From NCBI RefSeq assembly GCF_018449515.1, contig NZ_JAAVUQ010000008.1:1-64000 (forward strand): a stretch of 64,000 bases of DNA. The letters are read 5' to 3'. The translations under genes were made by a program, and so were the position numbers. Source of the DNA: Caballeronia sp. dw_19 (GTDB lineage Bacteria > Pseudomonadota > Gammaproteobacteria > Burkholderiales > Burkholderiaceae). Shown piece by piece: positions 56,017 through 64,000 of this stretch. The notes beneath the pieces are model-generated. The model made no database searches. It worked only from the letters and a program-made list of their open reading frames with translations, and had not been told where the DNA came from. The number at the start of each line of letters is the position of its first letter. Positions within the stretch are counted from its first letter, which is position 1.

Positions 56017-57176
56017 TGCGCGCCTCCGTGATTCTTATCCTGACGGATCTGCTCGCGGTCGCGTAACCAGTCGATGATCCCGGCCAGTCCCTTCGGCAGG
56101 AACATCGGCACGAAGATAAACAGCGCACCGATGAAATACACCCAGAACCCCACGAAATTTTCAGACAGGAAGCTCTTCGCCGCACCCACGATGACGGTAC
56201 CGTACACCGCGCCGACGAGCGACAGCCGGCCGCCGACCGCCGCATAGATCACCATCTCGATGGACGGCACGATCCCGCAGACGGACGGCGAGGCAAAGCC
56301 GACCTGCAGCGTGAACATCGCGCCGCCGACCGCGGAGAACAGCGCGGCAACCGCAAAGATAAAGCCCTTGAAGAGCGCGGGATCGTAGCCCGAGAAGCGG
56401 ATACGGTCTTCCCTGTCGCGGATGGCGATCAACACCTTGCCCAGCCGGCTCCTGAGAATGAAGCGGCCCGCCAGCACCGCGCACAGCAGCAGCACACAGG
56501 TGACGTAGTACATGATCAGCGTCGCCGTGTTGCTCTGGACGCTGTACCCCATGAAGGTCGGCAGATTAGTGATGCCGTTGACGCCGCCCGTATACCCTTG
56601 CTGGCCGATGATCACGATCGACATGATCGACGCCAGCGCCAGCGTGACGATCGAGAAATACACGCCACCCACGCGCTTCCTGAAATTGGCATAACCCAGC
56701 ACGAATGCGATGACCGTCGGGATGATCAGGATCGCCGGGAGTGCGAACCATCCGTGCTCGAACGGGGCCCACCACCATGGCAGCTTGTCGATGCTGTTCC
56801 ACGTCATGAAATCGGGCACGGGTGGACCGCTGCCCCCGAACACGGCGGCCGCCGGATCGTTCGAACTCGCCTCGAGCTTCATGTACATCGCCATCATGTA
56901 GCTGCCGAGCCCGAAGAAGATACCCTGGCCAAGACTGAGAATGCCGCCATAACCCCAGGTCAGGACGAGTCCGACGGCACAGAATGCGAAGCTCAGATAT
57001 TTCGCGAAGAGGCCCAGACGGAACGCGCCCGTCAGCGCCGGGATTGCAATCAGCAACAGCAGCGCCAGGATCAGGACCGAATACTTGTCCAGCAAGAGCG
57101 CGCCGCGCCAGCCGGCAGGCGTTGCCACTGCGTTCGTTGCGTCTCCGCGTGTCGAAGAGAGAGGAAGATCTTTCAT
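56013..57176 (-). CDS. urtC: Urea/amide ABC transporter permease UrtC
   Basis: A 387-residue permease with about ten helices. GYGGILSLGQGIFFGLGSYMMAMYMK and RDREDRIRFSGYDPALFKGF are the UrtC-type N-terminal and coupling-loop motifs. It is the first gene behind the third sigma-54 promoter and ANTAR leader, and begins a 12-gene operon running to 45777 (urtCDE, amiE, ureEF, ureAB, ureC, ureG, ureD, moxR, VWA) with gaps of 0-59 bases. The ATG at 57176 is preferred to one 48 bases upstream. Confidence 0.92.
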   Translation of the reverse strand: MKDLPLSSTRGDATNAVATPAGWRGALLLDKYSVLILALLLLIAIPALTGAFRLGLFAKYLSFAFCAVGLVLTWGYGGILSLGQGIFFGLGSYMMAMYMKLEASSNDPAAAVFGGSGPPVPDFMTWNSIDKLPWWWAPFEHGWFALPAILIIPTVIAFVLGYANFRKRVGGVYFSIVTLALASIMSIVIIGQQGYTGGVNGITNLPTFMGYSVQSNTATLIMYYVTCVLLLCAVLAGRFILRSRLGKVLIAIRDREDRIRFSGYDPALFKGFIFAVAALFSAVGGAMFTLQVGFASPSVCGIVPSIEMVIYAAVGGRLSLVGAVYGTVIVGAAKSFLSENFVGFWVYFIGALFIFVPMFLPKGLAGIIDWLRDREQIRQDKNHGGAQ

Positions 57177-57279
57177 GTTTCTGCGTTGCCTCGATTTCAG
57201 TGTGTCCGGTGGACCGGAAGTCAAAGCGCCAAAGCTTGCGTACGCCTCTGTATTGCGCTTTGATCGCCTGCGGACGCGG

Positions 57280-57320
57280 AAAAAAAAGCCCGACAGCCAG
57301 GGCTAACCTGGCTGTCGGGC
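57280..57320 (-). terminator. Leader terminator before urtC (antitermination target)
   Basis: On the minus strand GCCCGACAGCCAGG pairs perfectly with CCTGGCTGTCGGGC around five bases, followed by eight T's. It is the strongest of the three leader terminators and lies about 100 bases before the urtC start. Confidence 0.9.
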
Positions 57321-57332
57321 TTTTTGGCCGAT

Positions 57333-57362
57333 GTCACCCGAGACGCCTTTGTCTCGGGTGAC
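57333..57362 (-). promoter_or_regulatory. ANTAR-type target hairpin in the urtC leader
   Basis: GTCACCCGAGAC and GTCTCGGGTGAC form a perfect 12-base-pair stem around the hexaloop AAAGGC, with A at 1 and G at 4. The box GGCCAAAAAGCCCG follows and merges with the terminator 5' arm, as in the other two leaders. Confidence 0.82.
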
Positions 57363-57458
57363 GGAATGGATGTGAACGCACGGGTGAAACCACCACCGGT
57401 GCGCTCGGCGCGAGGGGACTATCGGCGGACCGACCGTACACTCACGCGCTTTTTGTTT

Positions 57459-57474
57459 TGCAAGAGCCGTGCCA
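57459..57474 (-). promoter_or_regulatory. Sigma-54 promoter of the urtC-to-VWA operon
   Basis: Minus strand TGGCACGGCTCTTGCA matches the -24/-12 consensus at every defined position. Transcription should begin near 57447, giving a leader of about 270 bases. Confidence 0.87.
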
Positions 57475-57545
57475 TCGGCAATCGGCAGTGCTGGCCGGTG
57501 TCATTGCTGGAAACGGGTGAAGCGGGATCACCAAGCTGGGGTTTA

Positions 57546-57566
57546 TGCGCACATTAGTCGTGCGCA
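57546..57566. promoter_or_regulatory. NtrC-type enhancer upstream of the urtC promoter
   Basis: A perfect inverted repeat TGCGCAC / GTGCGCA separated by seven bases, containing GCAC-N7-GTGC (57549-57563), the NtrC consensus core. It lies about 70-110 bases upstream of the sigma-54 promoter, a normal enhancer distance. Confidence 0.75.
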
Positions 57567-57606
57567 CTACGCTTCATTCTGCACAAAGAAGGAAAGTCGA
57601 TACACA

Positions 57607-58215
57607 TCAGAAATGCAAACTCTCATGCGCCTTGATGATGATTTCCGCGGTCGCTTCGAGTGACTGCCGCTGCTCCATCGCGCGCGAACGCAACAGCTCG
57701 TACGCGTCCGGTTCAGTCAGCTTGCGTGAGCTCATCAGGATCGATTTGGCGCGCTGGATTTGACGCTGGTCGGCGAATTTTTCCGCGACGCGTTGCGCAT
57801 AGCGCTCGAGCGCCAGGCGGTTTTTATGCTGATGAAGCGAGACGGCGATCGCAGTCAGTACGCCAAACGAGCGCACCGGCGAAGGCACCGTGCAATAAGC
57901 ATTCAATTGCATGACCACGTCGATGAAAATCGGATTCTCGTAGCTGACGACCGGGATCACGGGTGGCGCATCCGGGCCCTCGAGCCACGCCGGCTTGCAC
58001 GCCAGCGCCTCTGGGCGCACCGCTATGAAGACAATATTGGTCTCCGCAGGAAGCACCGCCGGTGCGGGCCAGAAACGGCACACGCGGCAGCCGATACGGC
58101 GTAGCTGCGCCAGCAACTCCTCGCCGTCCTGGTCGAGCGGATGGATAGCCACGACCTTCAGCGAGCGAATATCGCGAAGGCCCTGAGGCGTGTTCGGCAA
58201 AGGATGGCGTTTCAT
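57607..58215 (-). CDS. Second ANTAR-domain antiterminator (AmiR paralogue)
   Basis: A 202-residue paralogue of the AmiR at 39877. The N-terminal pseudo-receiver (LRDIRSLKVVAIHPLDQDGEELL, IPVVSYENPIFIDVVMQLNAY) and the C-terminal ANTAR domain (AKSILMSSRKLTEPDAYELL) are both intact, joined by a coiled coil. A perfect AGGAGGTG precedes the ATG at 58215. No AmiC-like sensor gene accompanies it. It reads towards the urtC promoter and ends 40 bases before the NtrC site, so it may be expressed independently and act on the three leaders, perhaps with a different signal. Confidence 0.9.
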   Translation of the reverse strand: MKRHPLPNTPQGLRDIRSLKVVAIHPLDQDGEELLAQLRRIGCRVCRFWPAPAVLPAETNIVFIAVRPEALACKPAWLEGPDAPPVIPVVSYENPIFIDVVMQLNAYCTVPSPVRSFGVLTAIAVSLHQHKNRLALERYAQRVAEKFADQRQIQRAKSILMSSRKLTEPDAYELLRSRAMEQRQSLEATAEIIIKAHESLHF

Positions 58216-58936
58216 CGCTACACCTCCTGACGGTTTTCGTCTCGCGCATTGAAGACGAACAACTGCGTCGACCAGTCTCTTGCGAGTGACAATGTTTTCA
58301 TCTGCGTTCGGCCCGCAGGGAAGGTTCGGTATGAAGTGATCCGGCGATCGGCCGGTGCACCTTGGTGAAGCGCGGCGGCGTTGCCGGAGCCCGGTCGCGC
58401 CAACGGGCGAAAGCTGTGCCACCGCCCTCGTCCGCTTTTCACGGCGACTCATACGCGCCGCCAAATCGGGAGCGCCAGAGCTTGATGCCGGCCAAGATAC
58501 TGGCGCCATCCGCCTATATAAGCGGACTGTCAGGCACGGACAACCGGCGAACAGGCTTGCGCTCTTGCGTTCAGCCTCCGGCTGTTGGCAACTCCCTGCT
58601 CGCCTGGATTCGCCGAACCTTCGCTGACGCGTAGTATGCACACGACGTTATTGTCATGCAATATTAATTCCTGCCGTGAAACCTCACAATCATGCCGCAG
58701 CGCTTGCCGGTCTTGCGATGTTGGTAATAATAAGGCCACTCCGGTCGGCGCCCGCGGAGAACACACCGGTCGCGATGGAAAGCCGGCAATAGGCGTTTCG
58801 GTTCTGTCGCCGTAAGGAAGGCGGGCGTGCATAAGCAATTTATAATGTTATTTTCGCCCGCACCGCGAGATGGGATTCGAGTTCCCGTGTTCTGGGGTTA
58901 GCGTTCGGGCTGGTGCCGCTGTGCTTGCATCCCGGC
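58216..58936. other. Gene-poor stretch between the ANTAR gene and the oxygenase reductase
   Basis: About 720 bases without a gene I can support. Short open frames exist on both strands but show no recognisable protein or proper ribosome-binding site. The part from 58630 to 58870 is AT-richer. The ANTAR gene promoter should lie in the left portion and the 3' end of the reductase operon at the right. May be relic DNA. Confidence 0.5.
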
Positions 58937-59926
58937 CTAAAGATCCAGCACGAGTTCGCGGCTTGACGCCCTCGATACGCATGTAGTCAGATATTCCTGC
59001 TTCTCGTCGTCGCCGAGAATGCAGTCGTTGTGCTCGACCTCGCCCGATAAATATCGCACCTTGCATGTGCCGCACAATCCGGCCCGGCACGAAGTTTCAA
59101 TCGCTACGCCCGCCTCTTCCAACGCATCGGCAATGCTCTGGTCGCCTGACACCGGTATCTGCTGGCCCGTGCTGGCAATCTTCACAATGAACTCGCCCAC
59201 AGCCGCCGCAACGGTTTCGCTCACGGCCCGTTCGGGCGCCTTGAAATGTTCGAAGTGAACCGTTCCGGGCGTCCAGTGCCCGGTCGCCGCAGCGCACGCT
59301 TTCATAAAGCCACCGGGACCGCAGTAATAGACGTGCACGCCGGGCGCGGTCTCGTTCAACAAGCGCTTTAAATCCAGTCCCTTTGAAGGATCACCGTTAT
59401 CGAAATGAAATTGCAGCTTGCCGCTTGCATGCATGGGTGCAAGTTCGGCCGCGAATGCCGTACAGCTTTCATCCTTCGCGCAGTAGTGCATTTCATAGTC
59501 GATGCCCACTTCTTCCAGCCGATGCGCCATCGATTTCAATGGCGTCACGCCAATACCGCCGGCCAGCAGAATGACCTTGCTGGCATCGGCGGCGAGTTCG
59601 AAGTTATTGCGCGGATAACTGATGCGCACCTTGTCTTGCACGCGCAATCTGTCGTGCAACGCTTTCGAGCCGCCCCGGCCCGATTCGTCACGCAGTACCG
59701 CGATCACATAGCGATGACGCTCGTTGGGTGAATTGCTCAACGAGTATTGACGGACGAAGCCGTCGTTCAAGTGGATATCGATGTGCGCGCCCGCAGTGAA
59801 CGCGGGTAACGCTTCGCCTGATGGATCAACGAACTCATATGAGTTGATGCCCCTGCCTTCGAAGCGGATCTGGCGCACCATCAACTCAAGGATGCGAGCG
59901 TCCGCCGGTTTATCTGAACTTGCCAT
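58937..59926 (-). CDS. Rieske-oxygenase reductase, PDR/VanB type (FMN, NADH, plant-type [2Fe-2S])
   Basis: A 329-residue reductase in class IA order: FMN-binding barrel (RQYSLSNSPNERHRYVIAV), NAD-binding domain (VILLAGGIGVTPLKSMAH, VYYCGPGGFM) and C-terminal ferredoxin domain with cysteines in CRAGLCGTCKVRYLSG and DCILGDDE. It passes electrons from NADH to the Rieske oxygenase encoded upstream. The ATG at 59926 has AAGGA at the right distance; ATGs further upstream do not. The same operon as the oxygenase, 85 bases apart. Confidence 0.92.
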   Translation of the reverse strand: MASSDKPADARILELMVRQIRFEGRGINSYEFVDPSGEALPAFTAGAHIDIHLNDGFVRQYSLSNSPNERHRYVIAVLRDESGRGGSKALHDRLRVQDKVRISYPRNNFELAADASKVILLAGGIGVTPLKSMAHRLEEVGIDYEMHYCAKDESCTAFAAELAPMHASGKLQFHFDNGDPSKGLDLKRLLNETAPGVHVYYCGPGGFMKACAAATGHWTPGTVHFEHFKAPERAVSETVAAAVGEFIVKIASTGQQIPVSGDQSIADALEEAGVAIETSCRAGLCGTCKVRYLSGEVEHNDCILGDDEKQEYLTTCVSRASSRELVLDL

Positions 59927-60011
59927 TACCATTTCCTTGCACGACCTGGCCCGCAGGTCTTTATAAGGGCCGGGGAACTCGCGTTGCCCGGCCCCTTCCA
60001 GGAAGATCCTT

Positions 60012-61553
60012 TCAACCCTTGACCGACGCCTCGAGCGCATCGAACTTTTCACGCACAAACGCGGCCCGCTCTTCGCCCTTCAGCGTCTCGCTGTCCGTCA
60101 GGATCGCGACGATACGCTTCGTCACAGTGCGGCGATTCGCCACCTCCTGTTCGACGGTCTCGCCTTCGGGGATATCGAACACATTGCCCGAGCAATAACT
60201 ATTCGGCGCGCCCGCGTTGGCACGGAACCATTCAGCAAAGTTATCCGCCGACGCGGCCGGGTTCGTACCCCGTACCGCATCACGCAGCATCTTGCGGAAC
60301 AGGAACAAGCCGGCGTCGAACTTCGTCGGATTCTCCAGCGCATGCACGGCGATCGGCCGCTGGCTGATGATGGCCTCGTAATCGCCGGGCGCGTACTGAG
60401 CGTCCTTGTAGTTCTCGCGCTCGCGATGGTTCGGCGGAATGGGCGGCAAGTCCTCCAGCTTGTATTTGCCGAAGCGCTCAGGACGACGCATGGCAACTTG
60501 CCCTTCAAGGAAGTCGATCGACTCGTAGCCGACCAGCGATTTATCGCAGATACCGCGCGTATCAATGCCCGGCCCCATCACGCGCCAGCCGATCATCTTG
60601 CTGTTTTCATCGTCGACAGGAACGGTCCAGCGAATGATGTGGAAGCGGCTGAACAGCTTCTTCTTCGAACCATCTTCCGACGTATAGGCATGCAGGCTGA
60701 GATTAGGCAGGACCTGATGCTGGACGCGCACGAACAGCCTGTCTTTATCGACCCGGCGTGCCCCCGCGCAGGCAAGACTGCGGCCTTGCTGCACCGGCAC
60801 GAAATGCATGTCGGGCGCGACTTCCATGGACTTCGCGCCGACTTCGTCGAACGTCGTGCCCTGGTACTTGCCGTTCACCACATTCTTGCCTGCGTGGAGA
60901 GCAGTCGGATGGTAGTTGTCCGCGGCGTTGTCCTGAACCTGCAGCCAGTTGCAATGCTGGAAGTTGCTGTAGGCCACGAGTTCATCGCCGGGCGCGACGG
61001 TGAAGTCACCTTCCCATTCCGGGAACGGCGGCTCCTTGTCGGGCGGCCCCATGTACGCAAACACCAGGCCGTTGCGCTCGACAGCCTTGTACGCGCCCTG
61101 CTGGATCGAGCACGCATATTTCTCGGCTTCCTTTTCTTCACCATTCGGAAACGGTACGTGAAGACAGGTGCCGTCCACGTCGAAGACCATGCCGTGATAG
61201 CAGCACTTGATACCGTGCTCCTGGATCGCTCCATATTCCAGCGATGCCCCGCGATGCACGCAATGCGCATGCAGCACGCCCACGCGACCGCTGCCATCGC
61301 GAAACGCGACCAGCTCTTCGCACAGGATCTTCAGGAAGCGCGGGGTATCGGTGAGTTCGATCGACATGCAGACGGGATGCCAGAACGCCCGCATGTATTC
61401 ACCCATCGGTGTGCCGGGGCCTGTCTCGGTCAACTCCGGATCGTGGCCCGGAACCTTGCTGGTGTAATAGCCGCCAAACGGCACCAGCTTCTTCTGTACC
61501 ACGCCGCCACCTGCACTTTTCTGACCTTCTGCTTTGTCTGACTTGATGTTCAT
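60012..61553 (-). CDS. Rieske non-heme iron oxygenase, aromatic-ring-hydroxylating alpha subunit
   Basis: A 513-residue phthalate-dioxygenase-type oxygenase component. The Rieske cluster site is intact (HCVHRGASLEYG and KCCYHGMVFD), and the mononuclear iron site is in NAADNYHPTALHAG (D-x2-H-x4-H). With the PDR-type reductase it should form a two-component dioxygenase/demethylase for an aromatic carboxylate or ether (phthalate, phenoxybenzoate, vanillate-like). It is long for the family, with an Ala/Lys/Gly N-terminal extension. Divergent from a GntR regulator. Confidence 0.92.
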   Translation of the reverse strand: MNIKSDKAEGQKSAGGGVVQKKLVPFGGYYTSKVPGHDPELTETGPGTPMGEYMRAFWHPVCMSIELTDTPRFLKILCEELVAFRDGSGRVGVLHAHCVHRGASLEYGAIQEHGIKCCYHGMVFDVDGTCLHVPFPNGEEKEAEKYACSIQQGAYKAVERNGLVFAYMGPPDKEPPFPEWEGDFTVAPGDELVAYSNFQHCNWLQVQDNAADNYHPTALHAGKNVVNGKYQGTTFDEVGAKSMEVAPDMHFVPVQQGRSLACAGARRVDKDRLFVRVQHQVLPNLSLHAYTSEDGSKKKLFSRFHIIRWTVPVDDENSKMIGWRVMGPGIDTRGICDKSLVGYESIDFLEGQVAMRRPERFGKYKLEDLPPIPPNHRERENYKDAQYAPGDYEAIISQRPIAVHALENPTKFDAGLFLFRKMLRDAVRGTNPAASADNFAEWFRANAGAPNSYCSGNVFDIPEGETVEQEVANRRTVTKRIVAILTDSETLKGEERAAFVREKFDALEASVKG

Positions 61554-61805
61554 GGGGATCCTCTGCTGGGTTTATCCATCGTGCCGAGCCGGGTTGTGGT
61601 CCGTCTCGCTTGTCTTCGTTCTCTTCATGCTTTAAATTCTGAACTCCGAACTCTGTATACAAAGATACAATTCGCAATGCCGGCCTGTCTCTACAGGTAA
61701 ACGCTTGGTGCCCTTGGTTTCCGCTATCCAGTCAATCCGTTTGACGCTGTCCGGCACCAGCCTGTAACCTGTTGAACTCAGTATCCAAACTTATCGAGAG
61801 CCATC
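61554..61805. promoter_or_regulatory. Divergent promoter region with candidate GntR operator
   Basis: The 250-base gap between oxygenase and GntR regulator contains the palindrome TGTATACA (61654-61661), followed closely by a partial repeat GATACAA (61664-61670). FCD-type GntR regulators usually bind short palindromes of this kind, so it is a candidate operator. No clear -35/-10 pair stands out. Confidence 0.45.
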
Positions 61806-62498
61806 ATGGTCGCCAAACTTCTGAAGCTTCAGGCACGTACCGACTATGTCGATGAAGTCTATAAAGTGCTGCTCGACGCCATCAGCGAAGGATCGCTCGC
61901 ACCGGGAACCCGCATCACGCAGGAAGAAATTGCCGAGCAGCTTGCCGTGTCCCGGTCGCCCGTCTTGCAGGCGCTGCGCCTGCTCAAGAAAGACGGGCTC
62001 GTGCAGGACGCGCCGGGGCGCGGACTTCTTGTCACCCCGCTCGATCCCACCTGGATCGCCCATCTCTATGAAATCCGCGGCGCGCTCGATTCCCTCGCCG
62101 CGGGTCTTGCGGCGCAACGCGGCGCGAGACTCGATAAAGCGTTGATCACGCAAGGCCGCCGCGCGTCGAAGGGCGACGACGTGAAAGCCATGATCGACAC
62201 AGACTGGGCTTTTCATTCCGCCATCTACCTCGCATCGGGCAATCCGTTGATTGCGGAAACCGCGCATCTTCATTGGGTTCATCTGCGACGTGTGATGGGC
62301 GCCGTGCTGCAATCGTCGGCTCAACGCAAATCCATCTGGGATGAACACGCGGCGATTGCCGAGGCCATCGCCGCAGGCGACGCACACCGTGCCTCGGAAC
62401 TCACCGACCTCCACACCAGCCGCGCTCGTGAGAACCTGGTACGACGGCTGGGTGAAGTGTTGGGCGAAGAACTCGAGGACGCGGCGCACTTGCGTTGA
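61806..62498 (+). CDS. GntR-family regulator, FCD (FadR) subfamily
   Basis: A 230-residue regulator. N-terminal winged HTH (ITQEEIAEQLAVSRSPVLQAL, LVQDAPGRGLLVTPL) and an all-helical FCD ligand domain (HLYEIRGALDSLAAGLAA, DWAFHSAIYLASGN, with the metal-binding D-x4-H...H set). It is divergent from the oxygenase gene and convergent with the MFS gene, so it probably represses this aromatic degradation set until the substrate or a product binds. Confidence 0.92.
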   Translation: MVAKLLKLQARTDYVDEVYKVLLDAISEGSLAPGTRITQEEIAEQLAVSRSPVLQALRLLKKDGLVQDAPGRGLLVTPLDPTWIAHLYEIRGALDSLAAGLAAQRGARLDKALITQGRRASKGDDVKAMIDTDWAFHSAIYLASGNPLIAETAHLHWVHLRRVMGAVLQSSAQRKSIWDEHAAIAEAIAAGDAHRASELTDLHTSRARENLVRRLGEVLGEELEDAAHLR

Positions 62499-62508
62499 AC
62501 AACCCGTT

Positions 62509-63870
62509 TTAAGCCCGTGTCTGCGCGCCACTTTCGATCACGTGTTCCATGTTCTTCAACGCTTCGCGCTTGCGGCTGTTCACGAGTTTGGCGGGCACTG
62601 TGAACACGAGCGCGCTGCCAATGATCAAGCTCACCGCGAGCCCCAACACGCCGTTTCCTGTTGATCCCGTCGCGGTCTGGATCAACCCGATCACATAGGG
62701 GCTGACCACACCCGAGATGCTGCCTACCGAGTTGGCAACAGCCAGCCCGGCCGCTGCGGCCGCACCGCCCAGAATGGCTGGCGGCAGGACCCAGAACTGC
62801 GAGATCGTGGTCATCACACCCATCGTGCCGACGGTCAGTGCAATCATTGCAATCGGCGTGGAATGCGCATAAGAGACGCTGAAATACAGCCCCAACGCTC
62901 CCACAATACCCGGCAACGCAAGGTGCCAGCGGCGCTCGCCGCGAGCATCCGAACTGTGGCTGACGAGCAGCATGGTGACGGCCGCCGCGGCATAGGGAAT
63001 GGCACTCAGCAGGCCGATGTCCAGCGGATCGGCCACGCCACTCGCCTTGATCAGCGTAGGTAGCCAGAAGCTCACGCCGTAGAGGCCCATCGTGAAGAAG
63101 AAATAGATCAGGCTGAGCAGCAAGACCTTCGGATGCAGCAGACCATCCTTCACGGAATGCAGCACGTGCGCCGAACGTTCCTCAATCAATGCGCTTTCAA
63201 GGAAGGCTCGCTGTGGTACGGAGAGCCACTTGGCATCGCTGACTTTGTCGTCGAGATAGACCAGCGCGATCAGCCCGAGAATCGCCGTCGGAATGCCTTC
63301 GAGCACGAACAGCCATTGCCATCCGGCAAGCCCATGCGCGCCGCCCATGTGGTTCATGATCCAGCCGGACAGCGGACCGCCGACTACTCCCGACATGGGG
63401 ATACCGGTCATGAACAACGCCGTCACCTTGCTGCGTCGTGACGAGGGGAACCAGTACGTGAGATAGAACAGGATTGCTGGAATGAAACCCGCTTCCGCCA
63501 CGCCGAGCAGGAAGCGCACGATGTAGAAACTCGTTGGCGTGGTGACGAACATCATGCCGGCAGAGATGATGCCCCACGTGATCATGATCCGCGCGATCCA
63601 GCGCCGGGCGCCCACTTTCAACAACAGCAAGTTGCTGGGCACTTCGAACAACAGGTAGCCGACGAAGAACACGCCCGCGCCTGCGCCATAGACGGCATCG
63701 CTGAAATTGAGGTCCTTGAGCATTTGCAGCTTGGCAAACGCCACGTTGATGCGGTCCAGATAAGCGCACAAATAACATAGGAACAGGAACGGTAATAGTC
63801 GCCACGTAATCCTGGAAAACGTGGACGCTTCGTCGCGTTTGCTGAATGCGGCCGGACTAGCTGGATTCAT
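62509..63870 (-). CDS. MFS transporter, anion:cation symporter (ACS) family
   Basis: A 453-residue 12-helix importer of the ACS family. LDRINVAFAKLQM in the first helix is the family signature and ISAGMMFVTTPTSFYIVRFLLGVAEAGFIPA-type sequence (residues about 95-125) forms helices 3-4. Members import aromatic or sugar acids with protons. AGGAG is eight bases before the ATG. It is next to the GntR regulator and near the oxygenase, so it probably imports the aromatic acid they act on. Confidence 0.9.
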   Translation of the reverse strand: MNPASPAAFSKRDEASTFSRITWRLLPFLFLCYLCAYLDRINVAFAKLQMLKDLNFSDAVYGAGAGVFFVGYLLFEVPSNLLLLKVGARRWIARIMITWGIISAGMMFVTTPTSFYIVRFLLGVAEAGFIPAILFYLTYWFPSSRRSKVTALFMTGIPMSGVVGGPLSGWIMNHMGGAHGLAGWQWLFVLEGIPTAILGLIALVYLDDKVSDAKWLSVPQRAFLESALIEERSAHVLHSVKDGLLHPKVLLLSLIYFFFTMGLYGVSFWLPTLIKASGVADPLDIGLLSAIPYAAAAVTMLLVSHSSDARGERRWHLALPGIVGALGLYFSVSYAHSTPIAMIALTVGTMGVMTTISQFWVLPPAILGGAAAAAGLAVANSVGSISGVVSPYVIGLIQTATGSTGNGVLGLAVSLIIGSALVFTVPAKLVNSRKREALKNMEHVIESGAQTRA

Positions 63871-64000
63871 GTCTTGTCTCCTGGGGACGGATAAAACGGG
63901 ACGCCAGCCCTCTCTTGACGGTGGCTGTGTCGTCCCTGCCTAAAGCGATACGGGCTGCATGAACTACGTTTAAAGCATGGCGCGATCAATCAGTCGAACA
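63871..64000. other. Upstream region of the MFS gene at window edge
   Basis: About 130 bases that should hold the promoter of the MFS gene (minus strand). No further gene is seen before the window ends. Confidence 0.4.

Noticed and set aside
58530..58838. A 102-codon minus-strand frame in the gene-poor gap
   Set aside because: No recognisable domain, no ribosome-binding site and biased composition; not strong enough to call.

Overview
The window is a GC-rich proteobacterial chromosome segment whose gene families, gene order and codon use fit the Burkholderiaceae (Paraburkholderia/Caballeronia/Burkholderia type). That assignment rests on protein-family recognition and was not computed. No rRNA, tRNA, CRISPR array or intact insertion sequence was seen.

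Layout. 0-5 kb: a LysR regulator divergent from a methionine-type aminotransferase and a periplasmic amino-acid-binding protein, then a DHA2-type drug exporter. 5.1-5.7 kb: a mazEF toxin-antitoxin pair. 5.9-10.5 kb: a second DHA2 exporter, a universal stress protein, an FNR-type [4Fe-4S] regulator with a near-perfect FNR box in front of itself, and an orphan EgtB-like sulfoxide synthase. 10.7-19.2 kb: a copper island (cusF-cusA-cusB-cusC plus four small Met/Cys-rich or membrane proteins) with a broken MerR gene at one end and a CueR-type promoter at the other. 19.2-21.7 kb: an arsenic cluster (arsR, acr3, arsC) with decayed remnants of a second arsenate reductase and of an MFS gene. 22-25.5 kb: a diguanylate cyclase, a TetR regulator and a carotenoid-oxygenase-family enzyme. 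25.7-35.9 kb: one minus-strand operon with a complete branched-chain/amide-type ABC transporter, an amidase, a DeoR regulator, an M20 carbamoylase/allantoate-hydrolase-like enzyme and two choline/aminoglycoside-kinase-like proteins; its substrate is unknown. 36-58.2 kb: a nitrogen-scavenging island. 58.9-63.9 kb: a Rieske aromatic oxygenase, its reductase, a GntR regulator and an ACS-family importer.

The nitrogen-scavenging island is the most interesting part. It contains a urea/amide ABC transporter split between two operons (urtAB and urtCDE), aliphatic amidase amiE, a full urease set (ureE-F-AB-C-G-D with fused ureA-ureB), a MoxR ATPase/VWA pair, an N,N-dimethylformamidase-like operon and two ANTAR antiterminators, one paired with the amide sensor AmiC. 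Three operons (urtAB, dmf, urtCDE-amiE-ure-moxR) each start with the same arrangement: a sigma-54 promoter, then a hairpin with an A-A-A-G-N-N hexaloop (the A1/G4 pattern of ANTAR target RNAs), then an identical 14-base box GGCCAAAAAGCCCG running into a Rho-independent terminator that lies before the first gene. Two of the three also have GCAC-N7-GTGC (NtrC-type) sites upstream. The sequence therefore suggests a regulon needing both nitrogen limitation (NtrC/sigma-54) and an amide-type inducer (AmiC/AmiR releasing termination), which turns amides, formamides and urea into ammonia.
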